A DNA stretch of 64,000 bases from Streptococcus sp. 116-D4. GTDB taxonomy: Bacteria; Bacillota; Bacilli; Lactobacillales; Streptococcaceae. This document shows, in pieces, positions 33,016-42,394 of the stretch. Both the position numbers and the translations under genes were made by a program. Below the pieces are notes generated by a model. The model was not told where the DNA came from, ran no database searches, and saw only the letters and a list, made by a program, of their open reading frames with translations. Each line of letters opens with the position of its first letter. The stretch's first letter is position 1. The DNA lies in assembly GCF_009731465.1 (NCBI RefSeq), contig NZ_AP021887.1, positions 1,110,001 through 1,174,000 of the forward strand, given 5' to 3'.

Positions 33016-33692
33016 ATTAAATCTGTCTTTTCACGATAACTAAAGTAACTGGAGTGAGAGACAATCAAATGGTCCAAGAGGACAATACCCATCAGTTCGC
33101 AGGCTTCTTTTACAAGTTTAGTCACATGATCATCATTTCGGCTAGGGGCTACTGCTCCTGAAGGGTGATTGTGGACCAAGATGAGTGAAGTCGCCATATG
33201 CTTGACGGCATAGTGAAGAATCTCTCGCGGTTCAGCAATACTGCGAGTGGCTGAACCGATAAAAATAGTCTGTTGATGAATGATTTGATTTTGAGTATTG
33301 AGATAGAGCGCCACTAGGTGCTCTTGTTTTTTATGGCCCAATTCCTGCTGCATCTTCTTGGCCAACTTTTGACTGCTGAGAATACTTTCCATCTCAAGAG
33401 TCTCGTGTTTATGAATACGATGCCCCAATTCAATCATGGCTTGTAACTCTATGGCCTTAACACGACCGATACCAGACAGACTCTGCAATTCCTGCAGGGT
33501 CATTTTTTTCAAATCCGTTAGGCTTGAAAGATTGCTTAAGACTTTCTGGGCAATTTCAAAAACGCTGGCTTGACGTGTTCCTGTCCTGAGTAAAATAGCT
33601 AGCAACTCTTGATTACTGAGCGCTTCTACTCCTTCTTTGGCCAGTCTTTCTCTTGGTAATAGTGAATCTTCTTGAAATGAAATACTGTACAT
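33012..33692 (-). CDS. radC: RadC/JAB-family DNA repair protein
   Basis: 226 residues from the ATG at 33692 ([17 protein letters not shown]), which has a GAGGAGG ribosome site; an upstream ATG at 33707 would include that site and is rejected. N-terminal helix-hairpin-helix ([14 protein letters not shown], about 70-83) and C-terminal JAB1/MPN-like metal domain with HNHPSG (near residue 170) and the downstream aspartate of LLDHLIVS. RadC is induced during competence in pneumococcus, although it is not needed for transformation; a ComX-like box lies upstream. Located 42 bp after pcrA. Confidence 0.93.
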   Translation of the reverse strand: MYSISFQEDSLLPRERLAKEGVEALSNQELLAILLRTGTRQASVFEIAQKVLSNLSSLTDLKKMTLQELQSLSGIGRVKAIELQAMIELGHRIHKHETLEMESILSSQKLAKKMQQELGHKKQEHLVALYLNTQNQIIHQQTIFIGSATRSIAEPREILHYAVKHMATSLILVHNHPSGAVAPSRNDDHVTKLVKEACELMGIVLLDHLIVSHSSYFSYREKTDLI

Positions 33693-33697
33693 AAAAA

Positions 33698-33726
33698 TCC
33701 TCCTCACTTTATTATTCGTGAGAAGG
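33698..33726 (-). promoter_or_regulatory. radC hairpin with ComX-like box
   Basis: On the minus strand CCTTCTCAC (33726-33718) can pair with GTGAGGAGG (33707-33699), nine pairs with one G-U and a ten-base loop. The 3' arm is the radC ribosome site. The eight bases CACGAATA (33720-33713) match the competence sigma factor box TACGAATA at seven positions. Confidence 0.55.
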
Positions 33727-33734
33727 ATGGAAAA

Positions 33735-36026
33735 TTAGATTTTTTTCTCAATTGGGGCTACACTAGCTAAAAGTTTTTTCAAACCTACTTCTGGGAAATT
33801 GATTTTTAATTCCTGAGTAGCTCCGTTACCTGAAACTTCCAGAACAGTTCCCTCTCCCCATTTCTTATGGAGAGCAATGTCACCAATGGACCAATTTGCT
33901 TCACTAGACGCTGATTTTGCGCCAGCTGTAAATTGTCCAAATGGGAGACCGCTTGACTGGATAGATTTTGGGGCAGCACCACGTTTACGGTCTTGGATAG
34001 CCTGTGCCAAACTCATACCTTGACCAAATGCAAGGCCACCACTGCTATAAGATGCTTTAAAGCTTGTATTTGCAGGACGAGCCAGACCTTGATACTCAAG
34101 TAGGTCTGAACTGATTTCATTAATAAAACGAGTCGGACGGTTATAATTGGTACGACCAAAAAGCAAGCGTGAGTTAGCATTGGTCAGATAGAGAATTTTC
34201 TCAGCACGTGTAATTCCTACATAGGCCAGACGGCGTTCTTCTTCTAATTCATCTGGATCTTCAGCTGTACGGCTAAGCGGAAAGACATTTTCTTCCATCC
34301 CAATCAAAAAGACAACTGGAAACTCGAGACCTTTGGCAGCATGCAGGGTCATCAGGGTCACTTCTGATGTCTCCTGACTACCTGAATCTGTGTCGGCAAT
34401 CAAAGCCAGGTCATTTAAGAAGCGACTCAGTTTGTCTAGACCAGTTTCCTCTTCTGGCACATCAGAGGCGTCATCAAAATTTTTCGTCACAGAAAGGAAC
34501 TCTTCAATATTTTCAACCCGAGCCTTGCTTTCTAAAGTCGCTTGGGCATTAAGAATATCGATGTAACCTGTTTTTTCTAGAACAGCCTCAACCAACTCAG
34601 TAATGCTTAACTGGTCCAGTTGCTCCCGTAAATCTAATATCATATTGGCAAAATCCCAGATCGACTGGGCTGCTTTACCTTTAATTCCTGATAGCATGAT
34701 ATTTGCTGAAGCATCTAGCATAGACATGTCTTGCATATTCGCAAAGTCTCGGATTTTCTCAACTGTACCTGGCCCAATTCCACGTTTAGGCTCGTTGATA
34801 ATACGCTCAAAACTAATATTGTCACTCAAGTTAGCAATGAGGTTGAGGTAAGCAATAATATCGCGAATTTCCTTACGGCTGTAGAACTTGGTTCCACCAA
34901 CCATGGTATAAGGAATGTTTGACTTGAGCAGAGCTTCCTCAATAGTACGGGACTGCGCATTAGTACGATAAAGAACTGCAAAATCCTTATGAAGGAAATT
35001 TTGACTGCGACCAAGTTCATCAATAGTTTTAGCTACAAATACAGCCTCATCCTGCTCATCATTGGCACGATAGTAAACGATTTGCTCCCCATCAGCGTTT
35101 TGAGTCCAGAGATTCTTAGGATGGCGATTTTTATTGTTTTTAATGACCTCGTTAGCCGCTTGGAGAATGGTTTTGGTTGAACGGTAATTCTCCTCCAACA
35201 AAACAACCTTGGCTTGGGGATAATCTTTCTCGAAATCCAAAATATTCTGCATATCAGCACCACGCCAACCGTAGATAGACTGGTCCGCATCCCCAACCAC
35301 ACAGATATTTTTAAAACGGGACGCCAAGAGTTTGACCAATTGGTACTGAGCGTGGTTGGTATCTTGGTACTCATCAACATGGATGTACTGAAACTTCTGC
35401 TGGTAGTAGGTCAAGACATCAGGATTTTGATCAAAGAGACGCAAGGTCAGCATGATTAAATCATCAAAGTCAACCGACTCCGACTGACGCAGTTCTTTTT
35501 GGTAGGCAGTGTAGCACTGAGCCACTATTTGCGTGTACATATCGCCAGCTTGGGCAGCATAAGCCACATCATCAATCAAATCATTCTTGGCATTGGAAAT
35601 GGTCCCCAAAATAGTTCGTTCATTCCATTTTTTAGGATCCAGGTTCAACTGTTTGAGAATGCGTTTCATGAGCGTTCGCTGTTCACCAGGATCTACAATA
35701 GTGAAGTTGCGGTTGTAGCCAATATGGTCTGCATCGCGACGCAAAATACGAACACACATGGAGTGGAAGGTCGCAATCAGACAGTCCTGGGTGGCTGGAT
35801 TGAGGCTATAAGCACGCTCCTTCATTTCACGCGCAGCCTGATTTGTAAAGGTAATGGCCAAGATATTCCACGGATTAACCAGCTTTTCATCAATCAAATA
35901 AGCGATACGGTGGGTCAAAACTCGGGTCTTTCCAGAACCAGCCCCTGCCATGATTAACAAGGGACCTTCTGTCGTTTGTACCGCCTCAGCCTGACGGTCA
36001 TTCATTCCATTCAATAATGCGTTCAT
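33735..36026 (-). CDS. pcrA: ATP-dependent DNA helicase PcrA
   Basis: UvrD-type superfamily 1 helicase for repair, conflict resolution and plasmid replication. 763 residues. Walker [12 protein letters not shown] (about 27-37), [10 protein letters not shown], motif [15 protein letters not shown], motif [18 protein letters not shown], motif [18 protein letters not shown] and motif [14 protein letters not shown]; a flexible tail with a C-terminal Tudor-like region ([14 protein letters not shown]) follows. Extended -10 TGATATAAT at 36068-36060 and GGAAG ribosome site. Confidence 0.97.
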   Translation of the reverse strand: MNALLNGMNDRQAEAVQTTEGPLLIMAGAGSGKTRVLTHRIAYLIDEKLVNPWNILAITFTNQAAREMKERAYSLNPATQDCLIATFHSMCVRILRRDADHIGYNRNFTIVDPGEQRTLMKRILKQLNLDPKKWNERTILGTISNAKNDLIDDVAYAAQAGDMYTQIVAQCYTAYQKELRQSESVDFDDLIMLTLRLFDQNPDVLTYYQQKFQYIHVDEYQDTNHAQYQLVKLLASRFKNICVVGDADQSIYGWRGADMQNILDFEKDYPQAKVVLLEENYRSTKTILQAANEVIKNNKNRHPKNLWTQNADGEQIVYYRANDEQDEAVFVAKTIDELGRSQNFLHKDFAVLYRTNAQSRTIEEALLKSNIPYTMVGGTKFYSRKEIRDIIAYLNLIANLSDNISFERIINEPKRGIGPGTVEKIRDFANMQDMSMLDASANIMLSGIKGKAAQSIWDFANMILDLREQLDQLSITELVEAVLEKTGYIDILNAQATLESKARVENIEEFLSVTKNFDDASDVPEEETGLDKLSRFLNDLALIADTDSGSQETSEVTLMTLHAAKGLEFPVVFLIGMEENVFPLSRTAEDPDELEEERRLAYVGITRAEKILYLTNANSRLLFGRTNYNRPTRFINEISSDLLEYQGLARPANTSFKASYSSGGLAFGQGMSLAQAIQDRKRGAAPKSIQSSGLPFGQFTAGAKSASSEANWSIGDIALHKKWGEGTVLEVSGNGATQELKINFPEVGLKKLLASVAPIEKKI

Positions 36027-36131
36027 CTTCTCTTCCTTACTCTTGAAGTCAATATTTCTATTATATCAGAATTCAGGAAAAATATCTTTACCTAGACTGG
36101 TTACATGTAGAAGACGACTTCTTATATCTAG

Positions 36132-36168
36132 ATAAAAAATGAGCTTGGATTACAATTTCCAAACTCAT
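36132..36168 (-). terminator. Terminator after fhs
   Basis: Stem of about 11 bp (ATGAGTTTGGA with one mismatch pair) between 36139-36149 and 36158-36168, followed on the minus strand by TTTTTTAT. Confidence 0.75.
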
Positions 36169-36188
36169 TTAAAGTCAATTTCAATATA

Positions 36189-37859
36189 CTAGAACAAACC
36201 TAGGACTGTTCCGTCACTTTCAACATCCATGTTGAGGGCTGCTGGTCGTTTTGGAAGTCCTGGCATGGTCATGACATCGCCAGTTAGGGCAACGATGAAG
36301 CCTGCACCTAATTTTGGTACCAATTCACGAATGGTAATTTCAAAGTTTTCAGGTGCTCCAAGTGCATTCGGATTGTCTGAGAAACTATATTGAGTTTTAG
36401 CCATACAGATTGGCAATTTGTCCCAACCGTTTTGAACGATTTGAGCGATTTGTGTTTGAGCTTTCTTCTCAAAGTTTACTTTGCTACCACGGTAGATTTC
36501 AGTAACGATTTTTTCAATCTTTTCTTGGACAGAAAGGTCATTGTCATACAAACGTTTGTAGTTAGCTGGATTTTCAGAAATAGTCTTAACAACCGTTTCA
36601 GCAAGAGCTACTCCACCTTCCGCGCCATCAGCCCAGACACTAGCCAACTCAACTGGAACATCGATTGAGGCACAAAGTTCTTTCAAGGCTGCGATTTCAG
36701 CTTCTGTATCAGATACAAATTCGTTAATTGCTATAACTGCAGGTACTCCAAATTTACGGATATTTTCAACATGGCGTTTCAAGTTGGCAAAACCGGCACG
36801 AACCGCTTCTACATTTTCCTCTGTAAGAGCATCCTTAGCCACGCCACCATTCATCTTAAGGGCACGAAGGGTTGCGACAATGACAACTGCATCTGGGGAA
36901 GTTGGCAAGTTTGGTGTCTTGATATCAAGGAATTTCTCGGCACCAAGGTCTGCACCAAAACCAGCTTCTGTAACTGTGTAATCAGCCAAGTGAAGGGCTG
37001 TACTTGTTGCCAAGACTGAATTACATCCATGAGCGATATTGGCAAATGGACCACCGTGTACAAAGGCAGGTGTTCCATAGATTGTTTGAACCAAGTTCGG
37101 CTTAATCGCATCCTTCAAGATCAAAGCTAAGGCACCTTCAACCTGCAAATCACCTACAGAAACAGGGGTACGATCATAGCGATAACCGATAACGATATTA
37201 GCCAAACGGCGTTTCAAGTCCTCGATGTCCGTTGCCAAGCAAAGAATGGCCATGATTTCAGAAGCGACGGTAATGTCAAAACCATCCTCACGTGGAATAC
37301 CGTTTAGAGGGCCACCAAGTCCAACAGTTACATGACGAAGGGCGCGATCATTCAAGTCCACTACACGTTTCCAGAGGATACGACGTTGGTCAATTCCCAA
37401 CTCATTTCCTTGGTGTAAGTGGTTGTCAATCAAGGCAGAAAGCGCATTGTTGGCGGTTGTAATGGCATGCATGTCTCCAGTAAAGTGGAGATTGATGTCT
37501 TCCATTGGCAGAACTTGGGCATAACCACCACCAGCAGCACCACCCTTGATGCCCATAACTGGACCAAGAGATGGTTCGCGAATAGCAATCATGGTTTTCT
37601 TACCAATCTTGTTCAAGGCATCCGCAAGACCAATGGTAATAGTTGATTTTCCTTCACCTGCAGGTGTTGGGTTGATGGCAGTAACCAGGATCAATTTTCC
37701 AACTGGATTACTCTCAACTGCACGAATTTTATCAAAGCTAAGCTTAGCCTTGTACTTTCCATACAACTCCAAATCGTCGTAAGAAATACCCAGTTTTTCA
37801 ACAACATCAACGATTGGCTTCAACTCAATACTCTGTGCAATTTCAATATCTGTTTTCAT
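36189..37859 (-). CDS. fhs: Formate-tetrahydrofolate ligase
   Basis: Makes 10-formyl-THF from formate, THF and ATP for purine and fMet synthesis. 556 residues, the normal bacterial length. Nucleotide loop [17 protein letters not shown] (about 67-83), [42 protein letters not shown] and [18 protein letters not shown] are family stretches; strongly biased codon use. Monocistronic with its own terminator and an extended -10. Confidence 0.98.
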   Translation of the reverse strand: MKTDIEIAQSIELKPIVDVVEKLGISYDDLELYGKYKAKLSFDKIRAVESNPVGKLILVTAINPTPAGEGKSTITIGLADALNKIGKKTMIAIREPSLGPVMGIKGGAAGGGYAQVLPMEDINLHFTGDMHAITTANNALSALIDNHLHQGNELGIDQRRILWKRVVDLNDRALRHVTVGLGGPLNGIPREDGFDITVASEIMAILCLATDIEDLKRRLANIVIGYRYDRTPVSVGDLQVEGALALILKDAIKPNLVQTIYGTPAFVHGGPFANIAHGCNSVLATSTALHLADYTVTEAGFGADLGAEKFLDIKTPNLPTSPDAVVIVATLRALKMNGGVAKDALTEENVEAVRAGFANLKRHVENIRKFGVPAVIAINEFVSDTEAEIAALKELCASIDVPVELASVWADGAEGGVALAETVVKTISENPANYKRLYDNDLSVQEKIEKIVTEIYRGSKVNFEKKAQTQIAQIVQNGWDKLPICMAKTQYSFSDNPNALGAPENFEITIRELVPKLGAGFIVALTGDVMTMPGLPKRPAALNMDVESDGTVLGLF

Positions 37860-37892
37860 TCAAAACTCCTCTAACCTCTAATGTGATAATTC

Positions 37893-37948
37893 ATTATAAC
37901 ACAAAACAAGATTTTTAACATCCTAAAACTCTCTAAACGTTCGTAAAT
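37893..37948 (-). promoter_or_regulatory. fhs promoter with PurBox-like site
   Basis: Extended -10 TGTTATAAT (37901-37893). Upstream, ATTTACGAACGTT (37948-37936) matches the lactococcal/streptococcal PurBox AWWWCCGAACWWT at 11 of 13 positions. The promoter is seen directly; the PurR assignment is tentative. Confidence 0.45.
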
Positions 37949-37998
37949 ACCCCTATTTTTAGGTTTTTTAGAGCCCTTTCTTAAATTTTATATGGCTT

Positions 37999-38015
37999 TA
38001 TAGTTTGAAACTATA
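37999..38015. repeat. 17-bp perfect palindrome before coaB
   Basis: TATAGTTT-G-AAACTATA, 38 bp upstream of the coaB -35 hexamer in the fhs-coaB divergent region (228 bp). It is either an operator of an unidentified regulator or a small hairpin; no U tract follows. Confidence 0.5.
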
Positions 38016-38052
38016 GTAAATCTTCGTTTTACCAAAAATTTATCGCTTTCAT

Positions 38053-38090
38053 TTTACTTACCGTTTATTTTTGTGTACAATAGTGCTATG
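38053..38090 (+). promoter_or_regulatory. coaB promoter, leaderless
   Basis: TTTACT (38053-38058), 17 bp, TACAAT (38076-38081), then six bases to the ATG at 38088. No ribosome site is present. Confidence 0.65.
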
Positions 38091-38777
38091 AAAATTTTAG
38101 TTACATCGGGCGGTACCAGTGAAGCTATCGATAGCGTCCGCTCTATCACTAACCATTCCACAGGTCGCTTGGGGAAAATCATCACAGAAACTTTGCTTGC
38201 TGCAGGGCATGAAGTTTGTTTGATAACAACAAAACGAGCTCTAAAGCCAGAAGAACATCCCAACCTAAGTATTATAGAAATTACTAATACCAAGGACCTT
38301 TTACTAGAAATGCAAGAACGTGTTCAGGATTATCAGGTCTTGATCCACTCAATGGCTGTTTCTGACTACACTCCTGTCTATATGACAGGGTTTGAGGAGG
38401 TTCAGGCTAGCTCCAATCTAGAAGTATTTTTAAGCAAGCAGAATCATCAAGCTAAGATTTCTTCAACTGACGAGATTCAGGTTTTATTCCTAAAAAAGAC
38501 ACCCAAAATCATATCCCTAGTCAAGGAATGGAATCCTGCTATTCATCTGATTGGTTTCAAACTGCTGGTTGATGTCTCTGAAAATCATCTAATCGACACT
38601 GCTAGAAACAGTCTTCTCAAGAATCAAGCGGACTTAATCATTGCAAATGACCTGACTCAAATCTCAGCAAATCAGCACCAAGCTATCTTTGTTGAGAAAG
38701 ATCAGCTTCAAACAGTTCAGACTAAAGAAGAAATTGCAGAACTCCTCCTTGAAAAAATTCAAGCCTATCATTCTTAG
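38088..38777 (+). CDS. coaB: Phosphopantothenate-cysteine ligase
   Basis: Second step from pantothenate to CoA: joins cysteine to 4'-phosphopantothenate. The start MKILVTSGGTSEAIDSVR is preferred over an ATG 15 bases upstream because the -10 element overlaps the latter. 229 residues, only the CoaB domain; streptococci split the CoaBC protein of other bacteria. Family features are TSGGTSEAID (nucleotide loop), ITNHSTGRLG, HSMAVSDYTPVY (near residue 90) and LIGFKLLVD. Followed 11 bp later by coaC and then panT. Confidence 0.94.
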   Translation: MKILVTSGGTSEAIDSVRSITNHSTGRLGKIITETLLAAGHEVCLITTKRALKPEEHPNLSIIEITNTKDLLLEMQERVQDYQVLIHSMAVSDYTPVYMTGFEEVQASSNLEVFLSKQNHQAKISSTDEIQVLFLKKTPKIISLVKEWNPAIHLIGFKLLVDVSENHLIDTARNSLLKNQADLIIANDLTQISANQHQAIFVEKDQLQTVQTKEEIAELLLEKIQAYHS

Positions 38778-38788
38778 AAAGGAAAGCT

Positions 38789-39340
38789 ATGGCACATATT
38801 CTCTTGGCTGTAACGGGCTCAATCGCCTCTTACAAGTCGGCAGATTTAGTCAGTTCTCTAAAAAAACAAGGCCATCAAGTCACTGTCTTAATGACTCAGG
38901 CTGCTACAGAGTTTATCCAACCTTTGACACTACAAGTCTTATCACAGAATCCTGTCCACTTGGATGTCATGAAGGAACCTTATCCTGATCAAGTAAATCA
39001 TATCGAGCTTGGAAAAAAAGTAGATTTATTTATCGTAGCCCCTGCAACTGCTAACACAATTGCAAAACTAGCCCACGGATTTGCAGACAATATGGTGACC
39101 AGTACAGCTCTAGCTCTACCAAGTCATATTCCCAAACTCATCGCACCAGCTATGAATACAAAAATGTATGACCATCCAGCAACTCAGGCTAATCTGAAAA
39201 CATTAGAAACCTACGGCTATCAGCTGATTGCTCCTAGGGAATCCCTACTAGCTTGTGGTGACCACGGAAGAGGAGCTCTAGCCGACCTCACAATTATTTT
39301 AGAAAAAATAAAGGAAACTCTCGATGAAAAAACGCTCTAA
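38789..39340 (+). CDS. coaC: Phosphopantothenoylcysteine decarboxylase
   Basis: Flavoprotein that decarboxylates phosphopantothenoylcysteine. 183 residues, HFCD fold: GSIASYKSADL (FMN site), HIELGKKVDLFIVAPATANTIAKLA with catalytic His near residue 75, the substrate motif PAMNTKMYDHP and the lid cysteine in LLACGDHGRG. Stop overlaps the start of panT by 17 bases. A single AAAGGA ribosome site precedes the ATG. Confidence 0.95.
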   Translation: MAHILLAVTGSIASYKSADLVSSLKKQGHQVTVLMTQAATEFIQPLTLQVLSQNPVHLDVMKEPYPDQVNHIELGKKVDLFIVAPATANTIAKLAHGFADNMVTSTALALPSHIPKLIAPAMNTKMYDHPATQANLKTLETYGYQLIAPRESLLACGDHGRGALADLTIILEKIKETLDEKTL

Positions 39341-39887
39341 TATTGCACCCATTGCTATCTTTTTTGCAACCATGCTTGTGATTCATTTTCTAAGCTCACT
39401 TATCTTCAACCTTTTCCCATTCCCTATCAAACCGACCATTGTTCATATTCCTGTCATTATTGCCAGCATTATCTACGGTCCACGCGTTGGGATTACACTT
39501 GGATTTTTGATGGGGCTACTTAGCTTGACGGTTAACACGATTACCATTCTACCGACAAGCTACCTTTTCTCCCCATTTGTACCAAACGGTAACATTTACT
39601 CAGTTATCATTGCCATTGTCCCACGAATTTTGATTGGTTTAACTCCGTATCTAGTTTATAAACTGATGAAAAATAAAACTGGTCTTATTTTAGCTGGTGC
39701 CCTTGGTTCACTTACCAACACAGTCTTTGTACTTGGTGGAATTTTCTACCTTTTTGGAAATGTCTTTGATGGTAATATCCAAAAACTCCTAGCAACCGTT
39801 ATCTCAACAAATTCGATTGCCGAATTAGTCATTTCCGCAATTCTTACTCTAGCTATTGTTCCAAGACTACAGACTTTGAAAAAATAA
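39324..39887 (+). CDS. panT: ECF transporter S component, pantothenate type
   Basis: 187-residue membrane protein with about six helices and the N-terminal lysine/arginine start of ECF substrate-binding (S) subunits. Overlap with coaC by 17 bases and the CoA context point to the PanT family, which would import pantothenate or a related precursor with the shared EcfAA'T module encoded elsewhere. Substrate is inferred from context. Confidence 0.82.
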   Translation: MKKRSNIAPIAIFFATMLVIHFLSSLIFNLFPFPIKPTIVHIPVIIASIIYGPRVGITLGFLMGLLSLTVNTITILPTSYLFSPFVPNGNIYSVIIAIVPRILIGLTPYLVYKLMKNKTGLILAGALGSLTNTVFVLGGIFYLFGNVFDGNIQKLLATVISTNSIAELVISAILTLAIVPRLQTLKK

Positions 39888-39888
39888 A

Positions 39889-39924
39889 AACATCTCCACT
39901 TTCAAGCTTGAAGGTGGAGATGTT
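39889..39924 (+). other. Near-perfect 36-bp hairpin after panT
   Basis: A continuous palindrome around TTCAAGCTTGAA with only one wobble pair, beginning two bases after the panT stop codon. The T run (eight T) comes only about 13 bases later, so it is an atypical terminator or a processing/stability hairpin. Confidence 0.6.
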
Positions 39925-40024
39925 GCTCTATACAGTTTTTTTTAGTGAAATCTTTACCAATATTTAATTTAAAATGGCCTATAAACTTAAGTAAATCCTT
40001 GCTTTATTGTCTTGTTTATTGTAC

Positions 40025-40043
40025 TATACTAGTGTATATACAG
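40025..40043 (+). promoter_or_regulatory. NiaR operator at niaX promoter
   Basis: TACTAGTGTATATACAG (40027-40043) matches the reported pneumococcal NiaR operator (TACWRGTGTMTWKACAS...) at every one of these 17 positions and overlaps a -10 TATACT (40025-40030). NiaR with niacin would repress niaX. Confidence 0.7.
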
Positions 40044-40059
40044 AAAAAAGGAGATTCTT

Positions 40060-40587
40060 ATGAATACACGGAAAAAGACACAATTTATGACAATGACTGC
40101 CCTCTTAACGGCTATTGCGATTTTGATTCCAATTGTTATGCCTTTTAAGATTGTCATTCCACCTGCTTCTTACACTTTGGGGAGCCACATAGCTATTTTT
40201 ATCGCCATGTTCTTATCGCCCTTAATGGCTGTTTTTGTCATCCTAGCCTCTAGTTTTGGATTTTTGATGGCTGGCTATCCCATGGTTATCGTTTTTCGGG
40301 CTCTTTCCCATATCTTTTTTGGGACTTTGGGAGCTCTTTACCTGCAAAAATTCCCCGATACCCTAGATAAACCAAAAGCTTCCTGGATTTTCAACTTTGT
40401 ATTAGCGCTTATCCATGCTCTTGCTGAAGTATTAGCTTGTGTCGTTTTTTATGCAACTTCTGGTACCAATGTAGAAAATATGTTTTATGTTCTCTTTGTG
40501 CTAGTTGGATTTGGTACAATTATCCATAGTATGGTAGACTATACATTAGCACTAGCTGTCTATAAAGTGCTTCGAAAACGTCGCTAA
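40060..40587 (+). CDS. niaX: Niacin ECF transporter S component
   Basis: 175-residue membrane protein with about five to six hydrophobic segments, starting MNTRKKTQFMTMTALLTAIA as S components do. The NiaR operator upstream and the niaR gene 11 bp downstream identify it as NiaX, the niacin (nicotinate/nicotinamide) importer subunit. It depends on the shared ECF energising module. AAAAGGAG ribosome site. Confidence 0.9.
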   Translation: MNTRKKTQFMTMTALLTAIAILIPIVMPFKIVIPPASYTLGSHIAIFIAMFLSPLMAVFVILASSFGFLMAGYPMVIVFRALSHIFFGTLGALYLQKFPDTLDKPKASWIFNFVLALIHALAEVLACVVFYATSGTNVENMFYVLFVLVGFGTIIHSMVDYTLALAVYKVLRKRR

Positions 40588-40598
40588 AAGGAAAAACT

Positions 40599-41114
40599 AT
40601 GACAAAAGATCGCAAACAAGCCTTGCTTCAACTCTTAAAAGAAGCTCCTAAAGCCCTTAATGGCCAAAGTTTGGCGGAACATTTTCATGTCACACGTCAG
40701 GTCATTGTGCAGGACATTGCAATTTTGAGAGCCGATGGCGCTCCTATCCTATCCACTAATCGTGGCTACGTCTATAAGCAAATTGAAACCAATCCTTATG
40801 TTCACAAACTTTTCAAAGTGAAACATGAAGTTGAAGAAATCGGTCAAGAACTCCTTGCTATCGTTGATAATGGTGGACGTGTTCAAAATACCTTGATTGA
40901 CCATCCCGTTTATGGAGAAATCGAAACCTTGCTGAAACTGTCTTGCCGCAGAGATGTGCAACATTTTCTAGAACAAGTCGAGCATTCTGATTTTAAACCT
41001 TTATCTGAATTGACAGATGGTATCCATTACCACCTAGTCGAAGCTGAAACACAACAAGACCTCCACTATATCGAGGAGGCCTTGGATCAACTAGGTTATT
41101 TAGTTAAAGATTAG
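40599..41114 (+). CDS. niaR: Niacin-responsive repressor NiaR
   Basis: 171-residue repressor: N-terminal winged HTH (about 1-60, NGQSLAEHFHVTRQVIVQDI) and C-terminal 3H domain, with histidines H71 (YVHKLFKVKHEVEE), H103 (DHPVYGEI) and H148 (GIHYHLVEAE) that bind metal and niacin in the family. Co-transcribed with niaX. The last 23 codons and the following convergent mutX end are duplicated on the far side of the rbs operon, beginning at 47237. Confidence 0.92.
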   Translation: MTKDRKQALLQLLKEAPKALNGQSLAEHFHVTRQVIVQDIAILRADGAPILSTNRGYVYKQIETNPYVHKLFKVKHEVEEIGQELLAIVDNGGRVQNTLIDHPVYGEIETLLKLSCRRDVQHFLEQVEHSDFKPLSELTDGIHYHLVEAETQQDLHYIEEALDQLGYLVKD

Positions 41115-41257
41115 AAGATTTTCTTTTCCCAGCCATCTTCTATACGATGGCGGTAGAAAAATTCAGATTTGTCCGGAGCTTCCATCATCTCCATCAAAGG
41201 TAGCATATCATAGGCCAGATCCAAGTTTGGAATCTGGTCTTTTTGCACCCAAGAGAC
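41046..41257. repeat. 212-bp direct repeat, left copy
   Basis: Runs from GAAACACAACAAGACC to CACCCAAGAGAC and contains the end of niaR and a 48-codon piece of mutX. It matches 47237-47448 in the same orientation with ten differences, all transitions (about 95 percent identity). Confidence 0.92.
41111..41257 (-). pseudogene. mutX C-terminal fragment
   Basis: 49 codons including stop, equal to the last part of MutX (SWVQKDQIPNLDLAYD onward) with one amino-acid difference (HRIED for HRTED). No start codon or NUDIX box is present. It is the remnant left when the rbs block was inserted. Confidence 0.85.
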
Positions 41258-41328
41258 CCAATAGTAACAATGATATTTAAAAACTACATTGAATGAAGAT
41301 GAATAAGTACCTACTTATTAAAAATATA

Positions 41329-42294
41329 TCACCAGTTATATTGATCAACATTATCCTTAGTCACAAGATAAATTGGAGAAACTGTTTCTGTTTCCAGTTT
41401 TTTCCCTTGATAATGATCGATTGCTGATTGAATAGCAATTTCACCCATCTTAGCTGGTTGCTGAGCAATAGTGGCAGTAATATCACCTCTTGAAATAGCA
41501 TCATGTGCATCTGGTTGACCATCAATACCAACAATTAATACATTACTAAGACCAGCTGCTTTTACTGCTTGTGCAGCTCCTAACGCCATCTCATCATTCT
41601 GTGCAAAGATTGCTTGTACTTCTTTGTTTCCTTGAATCATATTTTGCGTTGTATTCAAAGCTTTTGCGCGATCAAAATTAGCGGATTGACTAGAAAGAAC
41701 ATCTAAATTTGTCTTTGAAATTTGTTCAAATCCTTTACCTCTATCTACTGTTGCAGAAGCGCCAGGGACTCCTGACAATTCAAAAGTTTTTGCTTTTTCT
41801 CCCAATTGCTTGGTAATGAATTCGGCAGCCATTTTACCCGCTTCTACGTTATCAGAAGCAACAGTTGTCAAGACTTCTCCACCATTACTACCGCGGTCAA
41901 TTAAGATTACTGGAATATTTGCATTATTAGCAGCTTTAATAGATGTAACAATTGCATCAGAATCAACTGGATTAATCAATAAAGCATCTACATTTTGACT
42001 AATAAAATTTTGGATATCATCTGCTTGTCTTGCGGCATCATCTTGTGCATCTGCTATCTTCAAAGTCACTTCTTTTTCTCCTGCGGCTTTTTCAAGGCCA
42101 TCTTTCATAGCCACAAAATAGGGATTGTTAGTAGTCGAAATAGAAACTCCCAACTTTAATTCTTTTGCTGACTTTTGAATCGTAGATTTATTATCATTTG
42201 ATGAATTTCCTAAACCAGTTTTTCCACAAGCTACTAAAGCAAAAATAAATGTTACAAACAAAGCAAAAATGCTAATTTTTTTAATAATTTTCAT
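41329..42294 (-). CDS. rbsB: Ribose ABC transporter binding lipoprotein
   Basis: 321-residue periplasmic-binding-type lipoprotein. Signal peptide with lipobox LVAC (C23). Mature domain reads like RbsB: LGVSISTTNNPYFVAMKDG, DAQDDAARQADDIQNFI, LLINPVDSDAI, VILIDRGSNGGEV, VVGIDGQPDAHDAISRGD region. Last gene of the rbs operon, separated by 100 bp from rbsC. No clear terminator follows; a small inverted repeat at 41302-41319 has no T run in the right place. Confidence 0.95.
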   Translation of the reverse strand: MKIIKKISIFALFVTFIFALVACGKTGLGNSSNDNKSTIQKSAKELKLGVSISTTNNPYFVAMKDGLEKAAGEKEVTLKIADAQDDAARQADDIQNFISQNVDALLINPVDSDAIVTSIKAANNANIPVILIDRGSNGGEVLTTVASDNVEAGKMAAEFITKQLGEKAKTFELSGVPGASATVDRGKGFEQISKTNLDVLSSQSANFDRAKALNTTQNMIQGNKEVQAIFAQNDEMALGAAQAVKAAGLSNVLIVGIDGQPDAHDAISRGDITATIAQQPAKMGEIAIQSAIDHYQGKKLETETVSPIYLVTKDNVDQYNW

Positions 42295-42394
42295 GTTATT
42301 ACTCCTCGTAATATATCTATAGGGATAGTTTCAATCCCAATTATTGTACGTCAGCTAATAAATTGTTACTATTTCCAAAAAATTGAAAATTATT

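Noticed and set aside
37951..37975. Small RNA terminator-like CCTA/TAGG stem with T run in the fhs-coaB gap
   Set aside because: The stem is only about five pairs and no convincing promoter precedes it on the plus strand.
38689..38988. 99-codon open frame across the coaB/coaC junction
   Set aside because: Out of frame with both clearly identified genes and without a ribosome site.
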